The notes beneath the pieces are model-generated. The model saw only the letters and a list, made by a program, of their open reading frames with translations. It was not told the DNA's origin and searched no databases. Source: Limnanthes douglasii subsp. nivea (lineage: Eukaryota; Streptophyta; Magnoliopsida; Brassicales; Limnanthaceae). Taken from it: DNA of 64,000 nucleotides. The stretch spans positions 249,796,925 to 249,860,924 of the forward strand of contig JAUPFV010000001.1 in assembly GCA_036936605.1 (NCBI GenBank), in the 5' to 3' direction. Numbering within the stretch: position 1 is the first letter of the stretch; each line of letters starts with the position of its first letter. A program made the position numbers and the translations under genes. Shown piece after piece: positions 1-10,850 of the stretch.

Positions 1-245
1 GGCCAAGTAATTTTACATATAAATTGGCTATAAGGGCACCTCGTTAGAATGTTCATTCGCCATCGGGGCAAGAAATATTGTGCGATTAACCTTTACAAAA
101 TTTTACACCTATATACAAATGTTTACATTCTTTCCAAATAAAACATTTTTGAGTCCATCAAGGATTTTATGATTAGTCACTTCAACTTGGTCGTTTTCTT
201 ATGGAAAAAAGGTGCCGAAAAGTATATTCGTATTCCTCGAGAAGA
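1..245 (-). other. 3' noncoding tail of gypsy fragment G0
   Basis: No coding match was seen. Read on the minus strand, this follows the G0 integrase fragment. It contains a 'TAACGAGGTG' stretch (around 40-50) that recurs beyond the G1 integrase near 3728-3737, so it is probably the 3' untranslated part of the same kind of gypsy element. The integrase C-terminal (GPF-type) domain expected between core and tail is absent here, which suggests an internal deletion. Confidence 0.4.
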
Positions 246-985
246 TCAAAAAGCCCTCATGTCTTTATTTTCAAATTGTGGCCCATTATCGATCATTATT
301 CTCATTGGAACATCGAAGCGACAACATATATTAGAGATAATTAATTTAATCACATATTTAGATTTTGTCCCATTCAGTGGTTCAGCCTCCAACCACTTAG
401 AAACATAATCTATTGCAACCACTATTGTCTGTCGTCTCCCGGATGCCATCGACAACGGGCCAACTAGGTCAATGCCCCACCGATCTAAAGGTAGTGCCTC
501 AGATATTGAATCAAGGGGTGCTCCTAGAATATGGATTGCAATAGCAAATCTCTGACAATTCTCATACCTTTTAACCAACTCTTTCACATCAGAAGAAATT
601 GTGGGAAAGTAATAACCCACCAGAAGAACTCTTTGTATCAAAGCCTTGTACCTGCAGTTTGCAGATCCTTTGCCAACATATAGTTTAGATAACATCATTT
701 GTAATTCATTCTCCGTAAGGTATCAAAGCAGATGCCTGCTAAAATATTTTTTATACATGATGTCCCCAAGTACCACATAACCACGCACTTTGAATCATGT
801 TTTGTTTGCCATTGAATTATTGACTGGCAGATAATAGCGAAAAGTCTCCCCTCGAGACCTTTGGTCAGAACAAAAAAAGCCTGAGGCCAATAAGGAAGAC
901 AAATCCGAAGGCCCCAGAATATGGTGATGACAAGGGAAAAATAAATCACGTTTCTGACCATCTCGATTTGTCTCTCATTAGACAT
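246..985 (-). pseudogene. Ty3/gypsy integrase fragment (G0)
   Basis: The clearest open stretch is 246-698. It reads as the end of the zinc-binding region (GYYFPTISSDVKELVKR), then the core start with the first catalytic Asp (RWGIDLVGPL), the AIDYVSKWLEAEPL strand and the second Asp (IDNGPQF). It stops just after NKDMRAF, so the catalytic Glu and the C-terminal domain are missing. Upstream, about 700-780 in another frame resembles the region before the zinc finger. His/Cys ligands of the zinc site are partly lost (Tyr where the CxxC first Cys is expected). Integrase would insert element DNA into the genome; this copy cannot. It belongs to the same Tat-like group as G1-G3 or a close relative. 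Confidence 0.85.
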
Positions 986-1085
986 GTTGAACCCAACTTC
1001 ACAAAAGTTAATGTCAAGTATCTTTTACCCTTGGATAAAATCTCTTACATTTATTTCTATCAATCTGAATTGGATGGTATTCGAG

Positions 1086-2935
1086 TTAAATGGGGGTTCC
1101 CATAAACATTTAAAGTTAGGCTGCCCTAACCCGGAGAGACTCTGATGAGTTGTTGTGCTGGGGAACTAGTACTTTATATCGATGTGCTTAATTGGGGTAT
1201 TTGGTTTCCCCTGGATCCCTAGATTGTGAGGTATTCTAGCTTGGTGAGATTGTTCCCGAATCAGGCTAGCCCAAACGTTTGGTTCTCATTGCTGACATGC
1301 ATCATGGATTCAAGAATGTCAAAGATTCTGATGCCCATAAAACATATGGATGCAATAGCGGGACTGTCCCATAATGCCCACATCCTTGTTTACTATTTTT
1401 AAATTAGGAATCACTACAATGTGGTGGACGGTCTACTAGAACCAGACAAATTTTTTATAAATCAATTTATTTTTATCATTGGTCGGTAGGAAAATGGCAG
1501 AAAGATCACCTCTAAAGGGAATCATAGCCAGCTTACCAAACATTGAATGAATTCCCGTAAGTCTCTTCAGATTTATTTTTATGTTTCCATTATTTTATGC
1601 AATTAGTTTATTTACTTTTAACTTCTATTGTGTCATTCAAATCCCTACTCTCAACATTTTTCTAACGTAAAGGTAACCTTCAAGAAACTAAATCAGTGGG
1701 TAATGGCTAAATGGTCTAATTGTTTTCACAATTGCTTCTTGTCTTCCAAATTTGTCCAGACCCATCTTTGGAGGGTTCATCTTGTACGAGAGTTGTCAGG
1801 GGAGCAGTGTTGTGCTCCTCATCGGCCTGTTATCATTCTTAAGAGGGTTGAGGATGCGGATAGTAAGTTATACCTTCTATCTAGCAATAGATCCTTAAAC
1901 CATTGAGAAAATTATAAAAAGAACAAAGGAGGATCATGATAGTTTGGCGATGAGGCTAGAAAGGGGGGACACCGAGATAAAACTGACTCAACCTTATTGG
2001 ATATTATTGCTGCTACAGTTAAGGGAAATGAAGTGCCTTCCGTATTGCATGTGCAAAAAAATAAGAAAATGCTCAAAAGAGGTAAAAAAAGAGACAATAA
2101 GAGGAAGAAAACTATGACTCATTCGAAGTTAGTCCTCCATTCAAAAATTCATCCTCTGGTATCCGACTCTCCTTCCTTGCTACTTCATTCTTCTGAGAGG
2201 AAGATATTTGGTGATGCAGCCTCGATCAGAGTTATGGGGGCTTTCGACTTTGAAGCCTTTGAAACTGACTTAGACTAGAAGCACCGCAACCATTGTGTTT
2301 ATCAAAAGGGTTGCATTCAAATTATCGAAGGATAACGATGTGTTATGGTATTTATTTTTGGGCTATGTGAGGAAAATCGTTGAATTGGAGATACAAGTAA
2401 GTTCTTAGATTGAAGACATCACTTCTCTTTAGGAAAAAAAATAAAAATTTGAAGACTTCGATTGAGAAAGAAAAAAGAAAAATAGAAAATCTAACCGAAG
2501 CGGTGAAATCTGTTTAACATGAGCTAACCCAAGTAAAATTCGATCATGACAAGACACAAGCTGATTATAAAATTCTACAATCATCTATTTCTGAGGAGAT
2601 TACCTCATTAAATAGCCAGTAAACTGATGATAGAGCTACAATTAAACGCTTGTCTGATGAAATATCAAAAGGCTCTTATCAAGAAACAAGAGGATGGAAA
2701 TTATTTTCTCAAGGCTAAATCCACCCAAGAGGTAAAAAATAATGTAGATTTATACGCCGATATAGTAATATACTCCTTACAAAAGAGAGATGAGTCAGTC
2801 AAATCGGATATGGTGTTGGAGTTCCATAAAAAGGTTTCCCACACTTGCATCAGGATCCTTGTGGAGACATGTCCCAATAATTTATTACCCTATGATATAC
2901 CCCTAACCGATCAGCTGGGACTCTCTGAAGATTGA
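1086..2935 (+). pseudogene. Antisense ORF remnant of Tat-type gypsy element (PF04195-like)
   Basis: About 1120-1420 translates, through stops, to a domain like the 'putative gypsy type transposon' family: GELVLYIDVLNWGIWFPLDP, then NQASPNVWFSLL. About 1440-1500 gives FYKSIYFYHWSVGKWQ, matching the next block of that family. Basic and Lys-rich stretches follow at 1997-2278. Heptad-like Glu/Lys/Leu sequence consistent with a coiled coil runs through about 2440-2720 in shifting frames. A C-terminal block (ADIVIYSLQKRDESVKSDM) ends at 2935. The strand is opposite to the G1 pol domains, and the region lies beyond their integrase end, where Tat elements such as Grande and RIRE2 carry an antisense ORF. 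The function of that protein is unknown. Frameshifts and stops make it a pseudogene. Confidence 0.6.
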
Positions 2936-3311
2936 CATGGTGATAGTAATGAAGGAGACTCCGAATATTGGAGTTCATAAGAAAGGGAAGAAAAGATGCG
3001 GGTATGAACGAGCCCTTAGGCCAACAAGTTTTTATGTAGTTGTACAAGTGCTTATCATGTATAAGGCATTTTCTTTCTCTATAATTGGATGTATGTATTT
3101 TTGTGAGTCATTGGCATGGTAAAGGCATTTTGTTATTTTCTCCTTTACCAAGTCCTTGGGTCATCCAAGGAATTTTATATCGTTTACGACCTTACCCACT
3201 TCACTTATTTCCTTATATATACTCTTATATTTACTCCCTAGTTTATCTTATCCGAAGGTAGTTAATCTTAATATAAGAACCATTTTAAGGAGGTAAAAAA
3301 TTATGTACAAG
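2936..3311. other. Unassigned stretch between antisense ORF and 50-bp repeat
   Basis: Nothing recognisable is encoded on either strand. By position it is part of the long 3' region of gypsy G1, between the antisense ORF remnant and the tandem repeat. Confidence 0.4.
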
Positions 3312-3680
3312 TCATTTGAAGAAAATAAAAACTTGAGATACAAAACCCATTCGTAGGTAATCCATTCGAAGGCAATAAAAAATTAAGATACAGAAGAAAT
3401 CCAAAGTTAATCTATTCGAATGCAATAAAAACTCAAGATACACAAGCATTTGAAGGTAATAAAAACTTGGTATAAATTTCATTCTAAGGTAACCCACCCG
3501 AAGACAATAAAAACTTAACATATACAAGCCATTCGAAGGTAATATATTCAAATGCAATAAAAACATAACATATACAGGCCATTCGAAGTTAATCCATTCA
3601 AAACGAATAAAAACTAAACATATAAAAGCCATTTGAATGTAATACATTCGAAGGCTATAAAAACTTAACATACATATTTT
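3312..3680. repeat. 50-bp tandem repeat (about 7 copies)
   Basis: The anchor 'aataaaaac', with small variants, starts at 3324, 3374, 3424, 3458, 3506, 3556, 3606 and 3656. Spacing is 50 bp except one shortened unit (34 bp) and one of 48 bp. Units also share 'ccattcgaaggtaat' (variants). Because 50 is not a multiple of 3, the long minus-strand frame here (3312-3671) is a repeat artefact that cycles through all frames. The array lies between the integrase end and the antisense ORF of G1, the place where Tat-lineage elements are known to carry tandem repeats. Confidence 0.9.
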
Positions 3681-3689
3681 TAAAGGAAA

Positions 3690-3800
3690 AAATGGTATAT
3701 TAATAATGATTCAGATGATTCAGCCACCTCGTTAAAACCTCCCCACGCCACCAGGGTAGGAAAGAATATTCTCCTAAATAGTTATATTGAACAAAAATAA
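3690..3800 (-). other. 3' untranslated segment of gypsy G1
   Basis: This stretch directly follows the integrase C-terminal domain on the minus strand. It carries 'ggttttaacgaggtggctg' (minus), the same kind of motif seen beyond G0. No LTR boundary can be fixed. Confidence 0.4.
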
Positions 3801-4960
3801 ACATTTACAAAATATGTTTACTCAAGATAAAACCTTCCGTGTTCGACATTCAACGGGTGCCTCAATGGGTTCCCATCTTGTTCAATTAATCGATGCGTTC
3901 TTTACTTAATCTTTTCATAGAAAGTGTATGGTCTTTCTCAATTTGGAGCAAAATTTCCAATTTTTTTATCTTTAGTGTGCATAAATACATTTCTCAAAAC
4001 TTTATCCCCCACTTGGAAGTCTTTTTTGCGTATTTTAGATGCATACCTACTCCTCATTAAACCCTTGTAATGTATTGTACTTAGATGAGCCTTAGTTCTA
4101 TTTTCTTCCATCAAATCTAACCGAGTTCTTATTACAACTTCATTTTCCTCTTCGAAGTATTTTTTAACCCTAAAAGAAAAAAGAGTAGCCTATATTGGTA
4201 AGATCTCATTCATTTGATAGATCAAGGCAACATGAGATTCTTGTGTGGCGGTATGTGGAGTAGTTCGATAGGCCCACATCACTTCTTATAGGTAATTAGT
4301 GCATTTACCTGTTACTCCCTCAAAATTCTTTTTTAGACCCATTAAAATGGTTATATTTGCCACATTTATCTATCTGTTAGTTATGGATGAAAATATAAGG
4401 AGAAATAGTGGTGGATTCTTTTGATACACATAAAGTTTCCATATCCCTATTGTCAAACTGAGGGCCATTATATGTAGTAATACGTCTTGGAATTCCGAAT
4501 CTACAACAAATGTTGGAAAGGTTAAATTAAAATACCGCTTTAGAAATCGTTTCGGAGAGGGGTGCAGTATCTATCCACTTTAAACAAAATATCGTCAAGA
4601 TGATAGTTTGACACCCTCCATGAGCCATCGTAAGGGGTCCAAACACCTCATCTATCAAAGGGTACTGCTTTGGATACTACAAATGGGACCCATGGGTGCA
4701 TGTATTGCAATCCTATATCTCTGATACGAATCACAACATCTAACTAACTTTTTGGAATCTGTTATCATAGATGGCCAATACTACCATTCTAATAAGACTC
4801 TTCTAGGCAAAGCCTTGTAGGCACAGTTAGCTAACCCTTCCCCATCATGTAATTCAGGAAAAACTATTTGGCTCATTGTATCTAAGGCACCGTAACAAAG
4901 GCTTACTAAATGATCTTTTATAGAGGATCCCTCTCGGAACCAAAAACCCCTACACTTTGA
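3800..4960 (-). pseudogene. Ty3/gypsy integrase (G1), degenerate
   Basis: Read on the minus strand from high to low coordinates, the order is: zinc-binding tail (EW.YWPSMITDSKKLVRCC with CQR-like YQR, about 4700-4800), core start (PLIDEVFGPLTMAHGG, about 4630-4680), KWIDTAPLSETISKAVF (about 4530-4590), FGIPRRITTYNGPQFDN (about 4450-4500), VMWAYRTTP (about 4270) and the C-terminal FQVGDKVLRNVFMHTK and NFAPN (about 3950-4020). It ends with the NVEHGRFY block near 3810-3850. The second catalytic Asp of the usual DNG is Tyr (TTYNGPQF), so this copy is catalytically dead as well as frameshifted. It continues from the RNase H domain at 5190-5480. Confidence 0.88.
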
Positions 4961-5189
4961 ACTTTAACTTCTTAACTAAAGTTTTATCTTCACGTAGCAT
5001 TTCCTTAGTAATGAACTCTTGGATACCATATCTACAAATTTGATTGAATTTGGTTGATAGTTGAAAATTATCTGCATATTCTACTTATGTTTCAAGAATC
5101 ATATAATATATGCAACAGTAGCCAAAGAGTCAGCTATCGAATTTCTGACCTTGGTACATGTTCATATTTTACATATTTAAAGAAAGAAA
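4961..5189 (-). other. Unresolved linker between RNase H and integrase (G1)
   Basis: By position it should encode the join of RNase H to integrase. I could not place a convincing family motif in any frame, so it is probably diverged coding sequence. Confidence 0.35.
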
Positions 5190-5480
5190 ATATCTTTTTA
5201 TACACTTGTAAATACTTCATCAACTATTCCTTTCCAGTTTCAGATTGTCTTTATGGTTGGTGTATAAGAAACTGTGAATCACTTAATAATCAGATTCTTT
5301 TGGCACCACATATTTGAGCAAGCCTTAACCTTACTATAGCAACTTCATATTCTGCTTCATTATTTGATGCTTTAAAACCAAAACGTATGCTTGATACATA
5401 GAACCTCTAAAAGGGGAAAGTAAGAAAATTCCTACCCAACAACCCATCATGCTAGATCCTCTTCAAACCTCTCAATAACA
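5190..5480 (-). pseudogene. Second (archaeal-like) RNase H domain of gypsy G1
   Basis: A minus-strand frame over about 5250-5410 reads FGFKASNNEAEYEVAIVRLR, then LAQICGAKRI, a stop, and LLSDSQFLIH. This is the hallmark block of the extra RNase H found in Tat-lineage gypsy elements (usual form: LGFKASNNEAEYEAL...GAKRL.V.SDSQLV). The Glu of NEAEYE and the Asp of SDSQ are present. Just upstream (5420-5480) GSSMMGCWVGIFLLSPF resembles the domain's first strand. The domain would degrade the RNA strand of the RNA/DNA hybrid. It lies only about 60-100 bp from the protease site, so the reverse transcriptase that should lie between them is gone. Confidence 0.85.
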
Positions 5481-5539
5481 TCAACAAAATTACACATAAA
5501 TCCCAAAATATTTCTGTTAGATCGGAGTATGACAAATGG

Positions 5540-5720
5540 GTTCTTCATTTTTTTTACAGGTAGAGAAAAACAACATATTAGCTGAGCTACCTGTGTCGAT
5601 CAAGATTCTTCAGATTTATGTTCCCTCAATAGATGTTTATCACCACAACATCCTCATGTGGTTATGCGATATCTCTTAAGTCGTCCACATCAAATAAAAT
5701 TAAGGGAGAGGGGTTTTGGT
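5540..5720 (-). pseudogene. Aspartic protease segment of gypsy G1
   Basis: The minus strand at about 5558-5611 reads RILIDTGSSANMLFF: an intact retropepsin active site (DTG followed by SSA). Upstream, at about 5640-5710, the conserved pre-protease block is visible (LILFDVDDLRDIA, then PHEDVVVINI), separated by stops. The enzyme would cleave the gag-pol polyprotein. The sequence passes into RNase H almost at once, showing an internal deletion of the protease C-terminus and the whole RT. Confidence 0.85.
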
Positions 5721-5859
5721 AAAAATGGGAAGATATTTTTCCTTCTAATCATGAGGCGAACTCGAACGTGACATTGTTGTATCTCCACTAAAAAATGGTT
5801 AATGATTCGAAGAATTGACACACTTTGGAAACTTTCCTAGTATTTTCTTCTATCATATT

Positions 5860-7972
5860 GATTTGACCCCTATCTAGATTCGGCTAGGTACTCCGAATCC
5901 ACATCAAATTGTTCAGTAATCGCAATGGTACTTTCTTGTTTGGAAACTTTTGTATTTTGTCTTCGGATGTCAGGTGATGTCGTATGATCCCCACTTGTAC
6001 TTGGTTGTAGCTTGATGCTCATTTTACTATTCCTCCATAGTGATTTCATAAAAGTAATTATTTTTCTATTTTCGATCAACGATTGTATCTCGTGCTTTAG
6101 AGAATTATAATCCTTAGTATCATGTCTCACATAATTATGGTATTTGCATGACCTCGTGTTTCGATTTTACCCAGTTACCATATTAATTTGACACCATTCC
6201 AGATTAGGATCTAGATACTCTGAATCCATATCGAATAGCTCAATAATCACCATGGTATTTTCTTATTTGGAAACTTTTATATTTTTTCTTCAAATACCAT
6301 GTGACGTGGTATGAGCCCCACTTGTACTTGGTTGTGGCTTGTTGTTCATTTTACTATTCCTCAATTGTGATTTAATAAAAGTAATTATTTTTCCATTTTC
6401 GATCAACGATTGTATCTCCTGCTTTAGAGATATATAATCCTTAGTGTCATGCCCCACATAATTATTATATTTTAATAACCTTTTATTCTGATTTTTCCTT
6501 GGAGTTTAGATGGATATTGTCCTTCGAAATTGCACGACGTTCTTAGTCTTATCTTAAATGGTTGCCACATCTTCAGTCAGTTCTGCAAAATAACCAAGCC
6601 GGACTAATTGATTCCCCATTGGCCTAGATTGTTGACTCTGATTAGATTGGATCTGTTTTGGGCGTTTTGAACCTCTCCCAGATTCATTCAGACGATTACT
6701 AACTATAGTTTTGATTGGATACTAACTTGTGGGAAGGGGCTGAAGAGACAAGTCTATACTGATGAGGCTGTCTTAGTCTCTTGGTTTCCTCCAAAATGAT
6801 ATGCTTTCCGACTTAGTTTAATAAATCACCCCGGGCCATTACCTTCTTTCGAGTCACTTAATCAACCAATTCACCTGCTAAAAGCCATTATCAAAGTGAA
6901 GCTATGACCACCTGTTTGAAACAATCTGCTAACCCATCCTTAATATTCACAAAATGGTTGATGTGATCTTTTAAAGATTCATTCGGATATTGCCAACAAT
7001 GGATTATTGTATCCTCGCTCTCTATAAGTTCTTTACTTCCCACAAACTACCTTCAAAATTTCATCCATAACATATTAAAGTTCTTGGTTAACCCTTCCAA
7101 TATTCTATTATACCACTTCAAGGCGCTACCCTTGAAAGTTTTCGAGAAAGCTCTGCAGAATAGCGAATCATCATCATTAAAGCTCATCATGAAATTTTTC
7201 AATTGCTCGAGATGATTCTCAGGGTCCTGGCTCCCATCATATTTCATCATTTTTGAACTATTAAAATTCCTATGTAAATGTCCAGATAGAATTTTGACGA
7301 TAATGGTGATTGTCTCCAATTATGACATTGGCTAAACATATGGTCCTCACTGGGAGTAGCACAAATCCATGGCTCAGACTGCACAACAAAATGATCACTT
7401 AACAAGTAATCTATACTATGGTTTGCTAACCCATTCATCTTTCCCCGATACTCTTTCTTTTTCCCTTTACCATTTTGATTCATTTTCTTCACTGAAGAAT
7501 CTTGTTTACTCGATCTACAGTGCTTTTTTGAATGTTTCTTTGTTAACTTTCCTTTCTTTCTTTTATTACCATGATCACTACTTGAAGGGGAAGATGAAAT
7601 CTATGAATCTGATTATGTTGTTGAGTCTTCAATAGACTCCGATGTACTTGAACAATGTTTTGCCCTATGTTCCTTTTTAGATTCTTGGTGGGCTTTGGTA
7701 AATTAGTCATTCCTACCTTGACCTGGATTATGTTGCGGATTATTATTGGGTTCATCAGAGTTGGAATAATTTTATGGTTGTTTCCCCTAGATCTTTTTCA
7801 GCTACCTCTCAGATGTCAATGCCTCAATTTCCTCTATCAATTGATCACGTTCTTCCTGCATGGAAAGCTTATCCTCAATATCATGATTCACATGACACAT
7901 ATGCGCATGCTCCTCTTCGAGTCTGATCCTCTCATTTTCAAGAGGGAAATCTGGTTGCATATCGTGATCCAT
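5860..7972 (-). pseudogene. Gag of Ty3/gypsy element G1, degenerate
   Basis: The start is an ATG at 7972 (minus), giving MDHDMQPDFPLENERIRLEE and a Glu-rich coiled coil (ERDQLIEEIEALTSER) before a stop near 7803. A basic, Gln/Ser-rich linker runs through 7370-7755. The retrotransposon gag domain is at 7053-7319, with KYDGSQDPENHLEQLKNFMM, LFCRAFSKTFKGSALKWYN, and continues in broken frames to about 6600 (LKDYINHF, GLADCFKQVV). The C-terminal HDTKDYNSLKHEIQSLIE block is at 5870-6130, with a second copy upstream. Gag builds the particle that packages element RNA. Several frameshifts and stops are present. Confidence 0.85.
5862..6480 (-). repeat. 327-bp tandem duplication within gag of G1
   Basis: Two direct copies, about 5862-6150 and 6189-6477, match base by base at a constant offset of 327. 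For example 'tggaaactttt' is at 5941 and 6268, and 'gtaattattttt' at 6054 and 6381. Each encodes the gag segment after the zinc-knuckle area. The lower copy stays open over 86 codons (HDTKDYNSLKHEIQSLIEN); the upper one is broken. The copies have diverged noticeably, so the duplication is not recent. Confidence 0.9.
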
Positions 7973-8385
7973 GCTTTAAAGAAATTCGAAAGTAAAATTA
8001 TACGTTAGGTTTTAGATATTGCTATCCGAGTATCTTCCACTCTCACTGACGTCTCTAATTTGGTGAGAATAATATGATCAGAGGGTATTTTTGGTAAGTG
8101 TTTAGGTGATGTATTAAATTCTGGGTAAAACGTAGAAATATAATTAAGGTGCTTTAATTTAATTTCCTGAGAGATAATGTTCCAGTCCTCTTAAATGTTG
8201 TAGTTTTGACTATTAACAGATTAATTTTGGGTTCATGGGCTAACCAGGTCAGGTCATCAATCCAAGTTATCCCATCATCCTCAAAGCCCATTAATATTAT
8301 CTTTTTATTATAGATATATCGTAGACGTATATATAGTTGGCAAATATCTTAGTCAGTATTTTATTTATTATAGGTTTCGAAGAAG
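7973..8385. other. Unassigned stretch between gypsy G1 and G2
   Basis: This should hold the 5' leader or LTR of G1, but I see no LTR boundary, primer site or match to the G2 leader. One stop-free minus-strand run of about 58 codons (about 7990-8170) has no recognised motif. Confidence 0.4.
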
Positions 8386-8389
8386 AAGT

Positions 8390-8545
8390 CCAACCCCTTT
8401 CTATCTATTGAACTCAAAGATATCCGACCCTATTATCCCATCTCCGGAAATTCCTGCCACGATTACCACAACATCCTCGTGCGGGCCATTTACTTCTCTC
8501 ATATCATCATCCTCAAAACAAAACAGTAGAGATGGACACCTATAT
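8390..8545 (-). pseudogene. Pre-protease segment of gypsy G2
   Basis: The minus strand reads FEDDDMREVNGPHEDVVVIV, the same block that precedes the protease in G1 (PHEDVVVINI) and G3 (GPHEDAMVI). The active site itself is not preserved; the element appears truncated here. It joins gag sequence at higher coordinates. Confidence 0.7.
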
Positions 8546-8599
8546 AAGTGTGGTTAAGTGCTTGCTTCCAATTGAGGTGTTAGGCTCACGATATGCCTT

Positions 8600-10580
8600 T
8601 TCCAGATTAGTTTGATGTCCATGAAACGATATCACCCCTAAATATTGTCAATGACTCAAATAAAGCACACAATTCACCAACCTTTCCTTTCGCGACTAGC
8701 TCTTCTACCAACACAACCTTATTAGTGCCCCATTCCGGATCCAAATACTTAGAAGAAATATAAAAGAAATCAATAGGTTCCAAAATCATCAAAGTATTCT
8801 CTTGCTTCGGAGCTACAAGAAACTCATTGACCATCGGATCTCGTTGAGAATGTTTATTAAATAATATTGTCAATTTCCCATTTTCAATCAACATTTTTAT
8901 CAGTTTTTACAACGCCACATAATCCCTAGTCATGTCTAATATCATCATGATACTTACAGCACCTGTTGCTTTTGCTTTCACTAGGAGTTCGTATTAGAGT
9001 GAGTTTACAGAATTATATTTATGGTTCCGAGCCTTGTCAAATCGTAACACACTTTGTAAATTTGGAAAAATTAGTTGGTTAGACCAACTTGTTCGACATT
9101 GGCCTGGTTCCCTACTATGCGTTTGTAACTTGTGAATTCACTCTCAGTTTCCCAGGTAACTAGGTCGGTACTCTTGGTTAAGCAATGGATGTCAGATGAT
9201 AAGTTGAAGAAATTTGTGTGGGAAGTGGATTATATGTCACCATCAGAGATTTTTTGAACTAGTTCTGTTCAATTTGTGCCACATAAGCCATTTATGCTTC
9301 ATATGTCTCTTTTACCAAAATTCTCTTATCTATTTGATCCAATAATTCCCCAAACATCATGGCCTATTTTTGCGCGATGTTATCTTTCAAAATATCGGAG
9401 AGAAGTCCCATTCGAAAAGTTTTTAAGGCTACTTGGTCTTTACAATCCCCTATGTCGGTCTTAGTTTTGATAAAACGATTGGTATAATTTTTTAGGATCT
9501 CCCTAACTTTATGTTTGCAGTAAATTATCGTATCACCATTTGTACAGAACTTTTTGCTTCCCATGAAGGATTGGCGGAAGATGTTACAAAACATATCAAA
9601 ATTCTTGATATAACCCTATGGCAAGTGGTTATACCATTTCAAGGCAACATCCTTAAATGTTTAGAAGAAAGCCGTAGACAACAATTTATCATCGTCATCG
9701 TAATTAATAATAAAATCCACGAGCTGCTCAATGTAGCTCTCCAGATCTTAAGTCCCATCAAACTTTTCTAATTTCGAAATTTCAAATTGCTTTGGCATGT
9801 GTCTTGACAGAATTTTGACGGAAAGATGAGATGACCTCTAATTGTGCCCGATCTTATACATACTTCCCTTGAGGCCTTCGTTCGCAACGAATATAAACCC
9901 TCTTCGATTGGGTTCTTATATTGGTTACTCACATGGTACCCCAAAACTTTGACCTCCCGATGGTATCTGAATATGGGGGCGTAGTTTGTTCCTTTTTAGC
10001 GACGATTTATCACTTTATCCCATTCTTCAGACCCAAATACCCTATTTCATTTATCATTTTTTTCTCTGGCTCGACGAGATGTCTGATGGTTATCCCAATG
10101 CCTCTTTGAATAATTTCTCTTATTATTTTTTTCTCATCGGTTGTTTCTTTCAGGAGAGGAGGACTCGTCTGAGTCATAAAGACAATAGTCACTAGATTCA
10201 GTGGAACTGTATCAACGCGTAGGTTTTATTTTTCTCCTTGAATAATAATGGCTTTATCTTTGACGCGTTTCATATTTATCACTAGTTTGATGAGAATTTT
10301 TTAATTCATTTTTTTCAGTTACCTGTTCCCTCCAAACCTCCGACCTAAGCCGTTTAGAATTCAAAGCCACATCCTTCTCTAAGTTTAACCTCACTATATC
10401 TTTCTAAAATTTATTTCCTTCGAACCATTAAAGTATACTCTTCAAGTGTCTCGTCGGCATACTGATCAATGTAATATTGATCTTCTACCTTCTACTCCTC
10501 GATAGGATGATCTTCGGATGAATTTCAATCATAAGAATATTAGTACCAACATTAGACTCTCATAGTACTTGCGTATCCAT
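8600..10580 (-). pseudogene. Gag of Ty3/gypsy element G2, degenerate
   Basis: The start ATG at 10580 (minus) gives MDTQVL and then a stop, followed in other frames by coiled-coil-like sequence (TLMVRRK, ILERYSEVKL). The gag domain runs from about 9790 to 9364: FEISKLEKFDGT, LESYIEQLVDFIINYDDDD, ALKWYNHLP, then the open run 9364-9594 with FCNIFRQSFMGSKKF and DCKDQVALKTFRMGLLSD. The C-terminal MLIENGKLTILFNKHSQ region is open over 8607-8894. It is the same family type as G1 and G3 gag but clearly diverged, with many frame changes. Confidence 0.82.
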
Positions 10581-10589
10581 CTTTCTCAA

Positions 10590-10850
10590 AGTAATTGAAA
10601 TTTTAATATTGGTTTTGGAAAAACGATTCCGGGTACAAATCGAGTTCCCACAAACTGCGTCAATGATGGCTCCAGAGAGATTGTATGTCTCAGCTATGTT
10701 TGGAGGAAATTTCTTAAAGAGAGGAACACGGGAAAGTTAGAGAGAGAAGTTGACAAAAGTACTAATAAAGTAATAAATGTTCACCATTTCCCAAAAAAGG
10801 ATGTTGTTTTATAGTATAATATAAGTGGTGGGCCCAAAAAACAAATGCTT
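10590..10850 (-). promoter_or_regulatory. Leader and probable 5' LTR end of gypsy G2
   Basis: Upstream of the G2 gag start, the minus strand has a TATA-like 'actataaaacaac' (10805-10817). This is followed by a pyrimidine-rich leader and 'gacgcagtttgtgggaac' (about 10645-10665). The last resembles the GTCTGTGGGAA segment found just after the LTR of many plant gypsy elements. This fits promoter, R/U5 and primer region. The outer LTR edge is not visible and no second LTR was found. Confidence 0.5.

Noticed and set aside
3312..3671. 119-codon minus-strand frame as a gene for a repetitive aromatic-rich protein
   Set aside because: It is an accident of the 50-bp tandem repeat, which stays open in all frames; no start context or family match.
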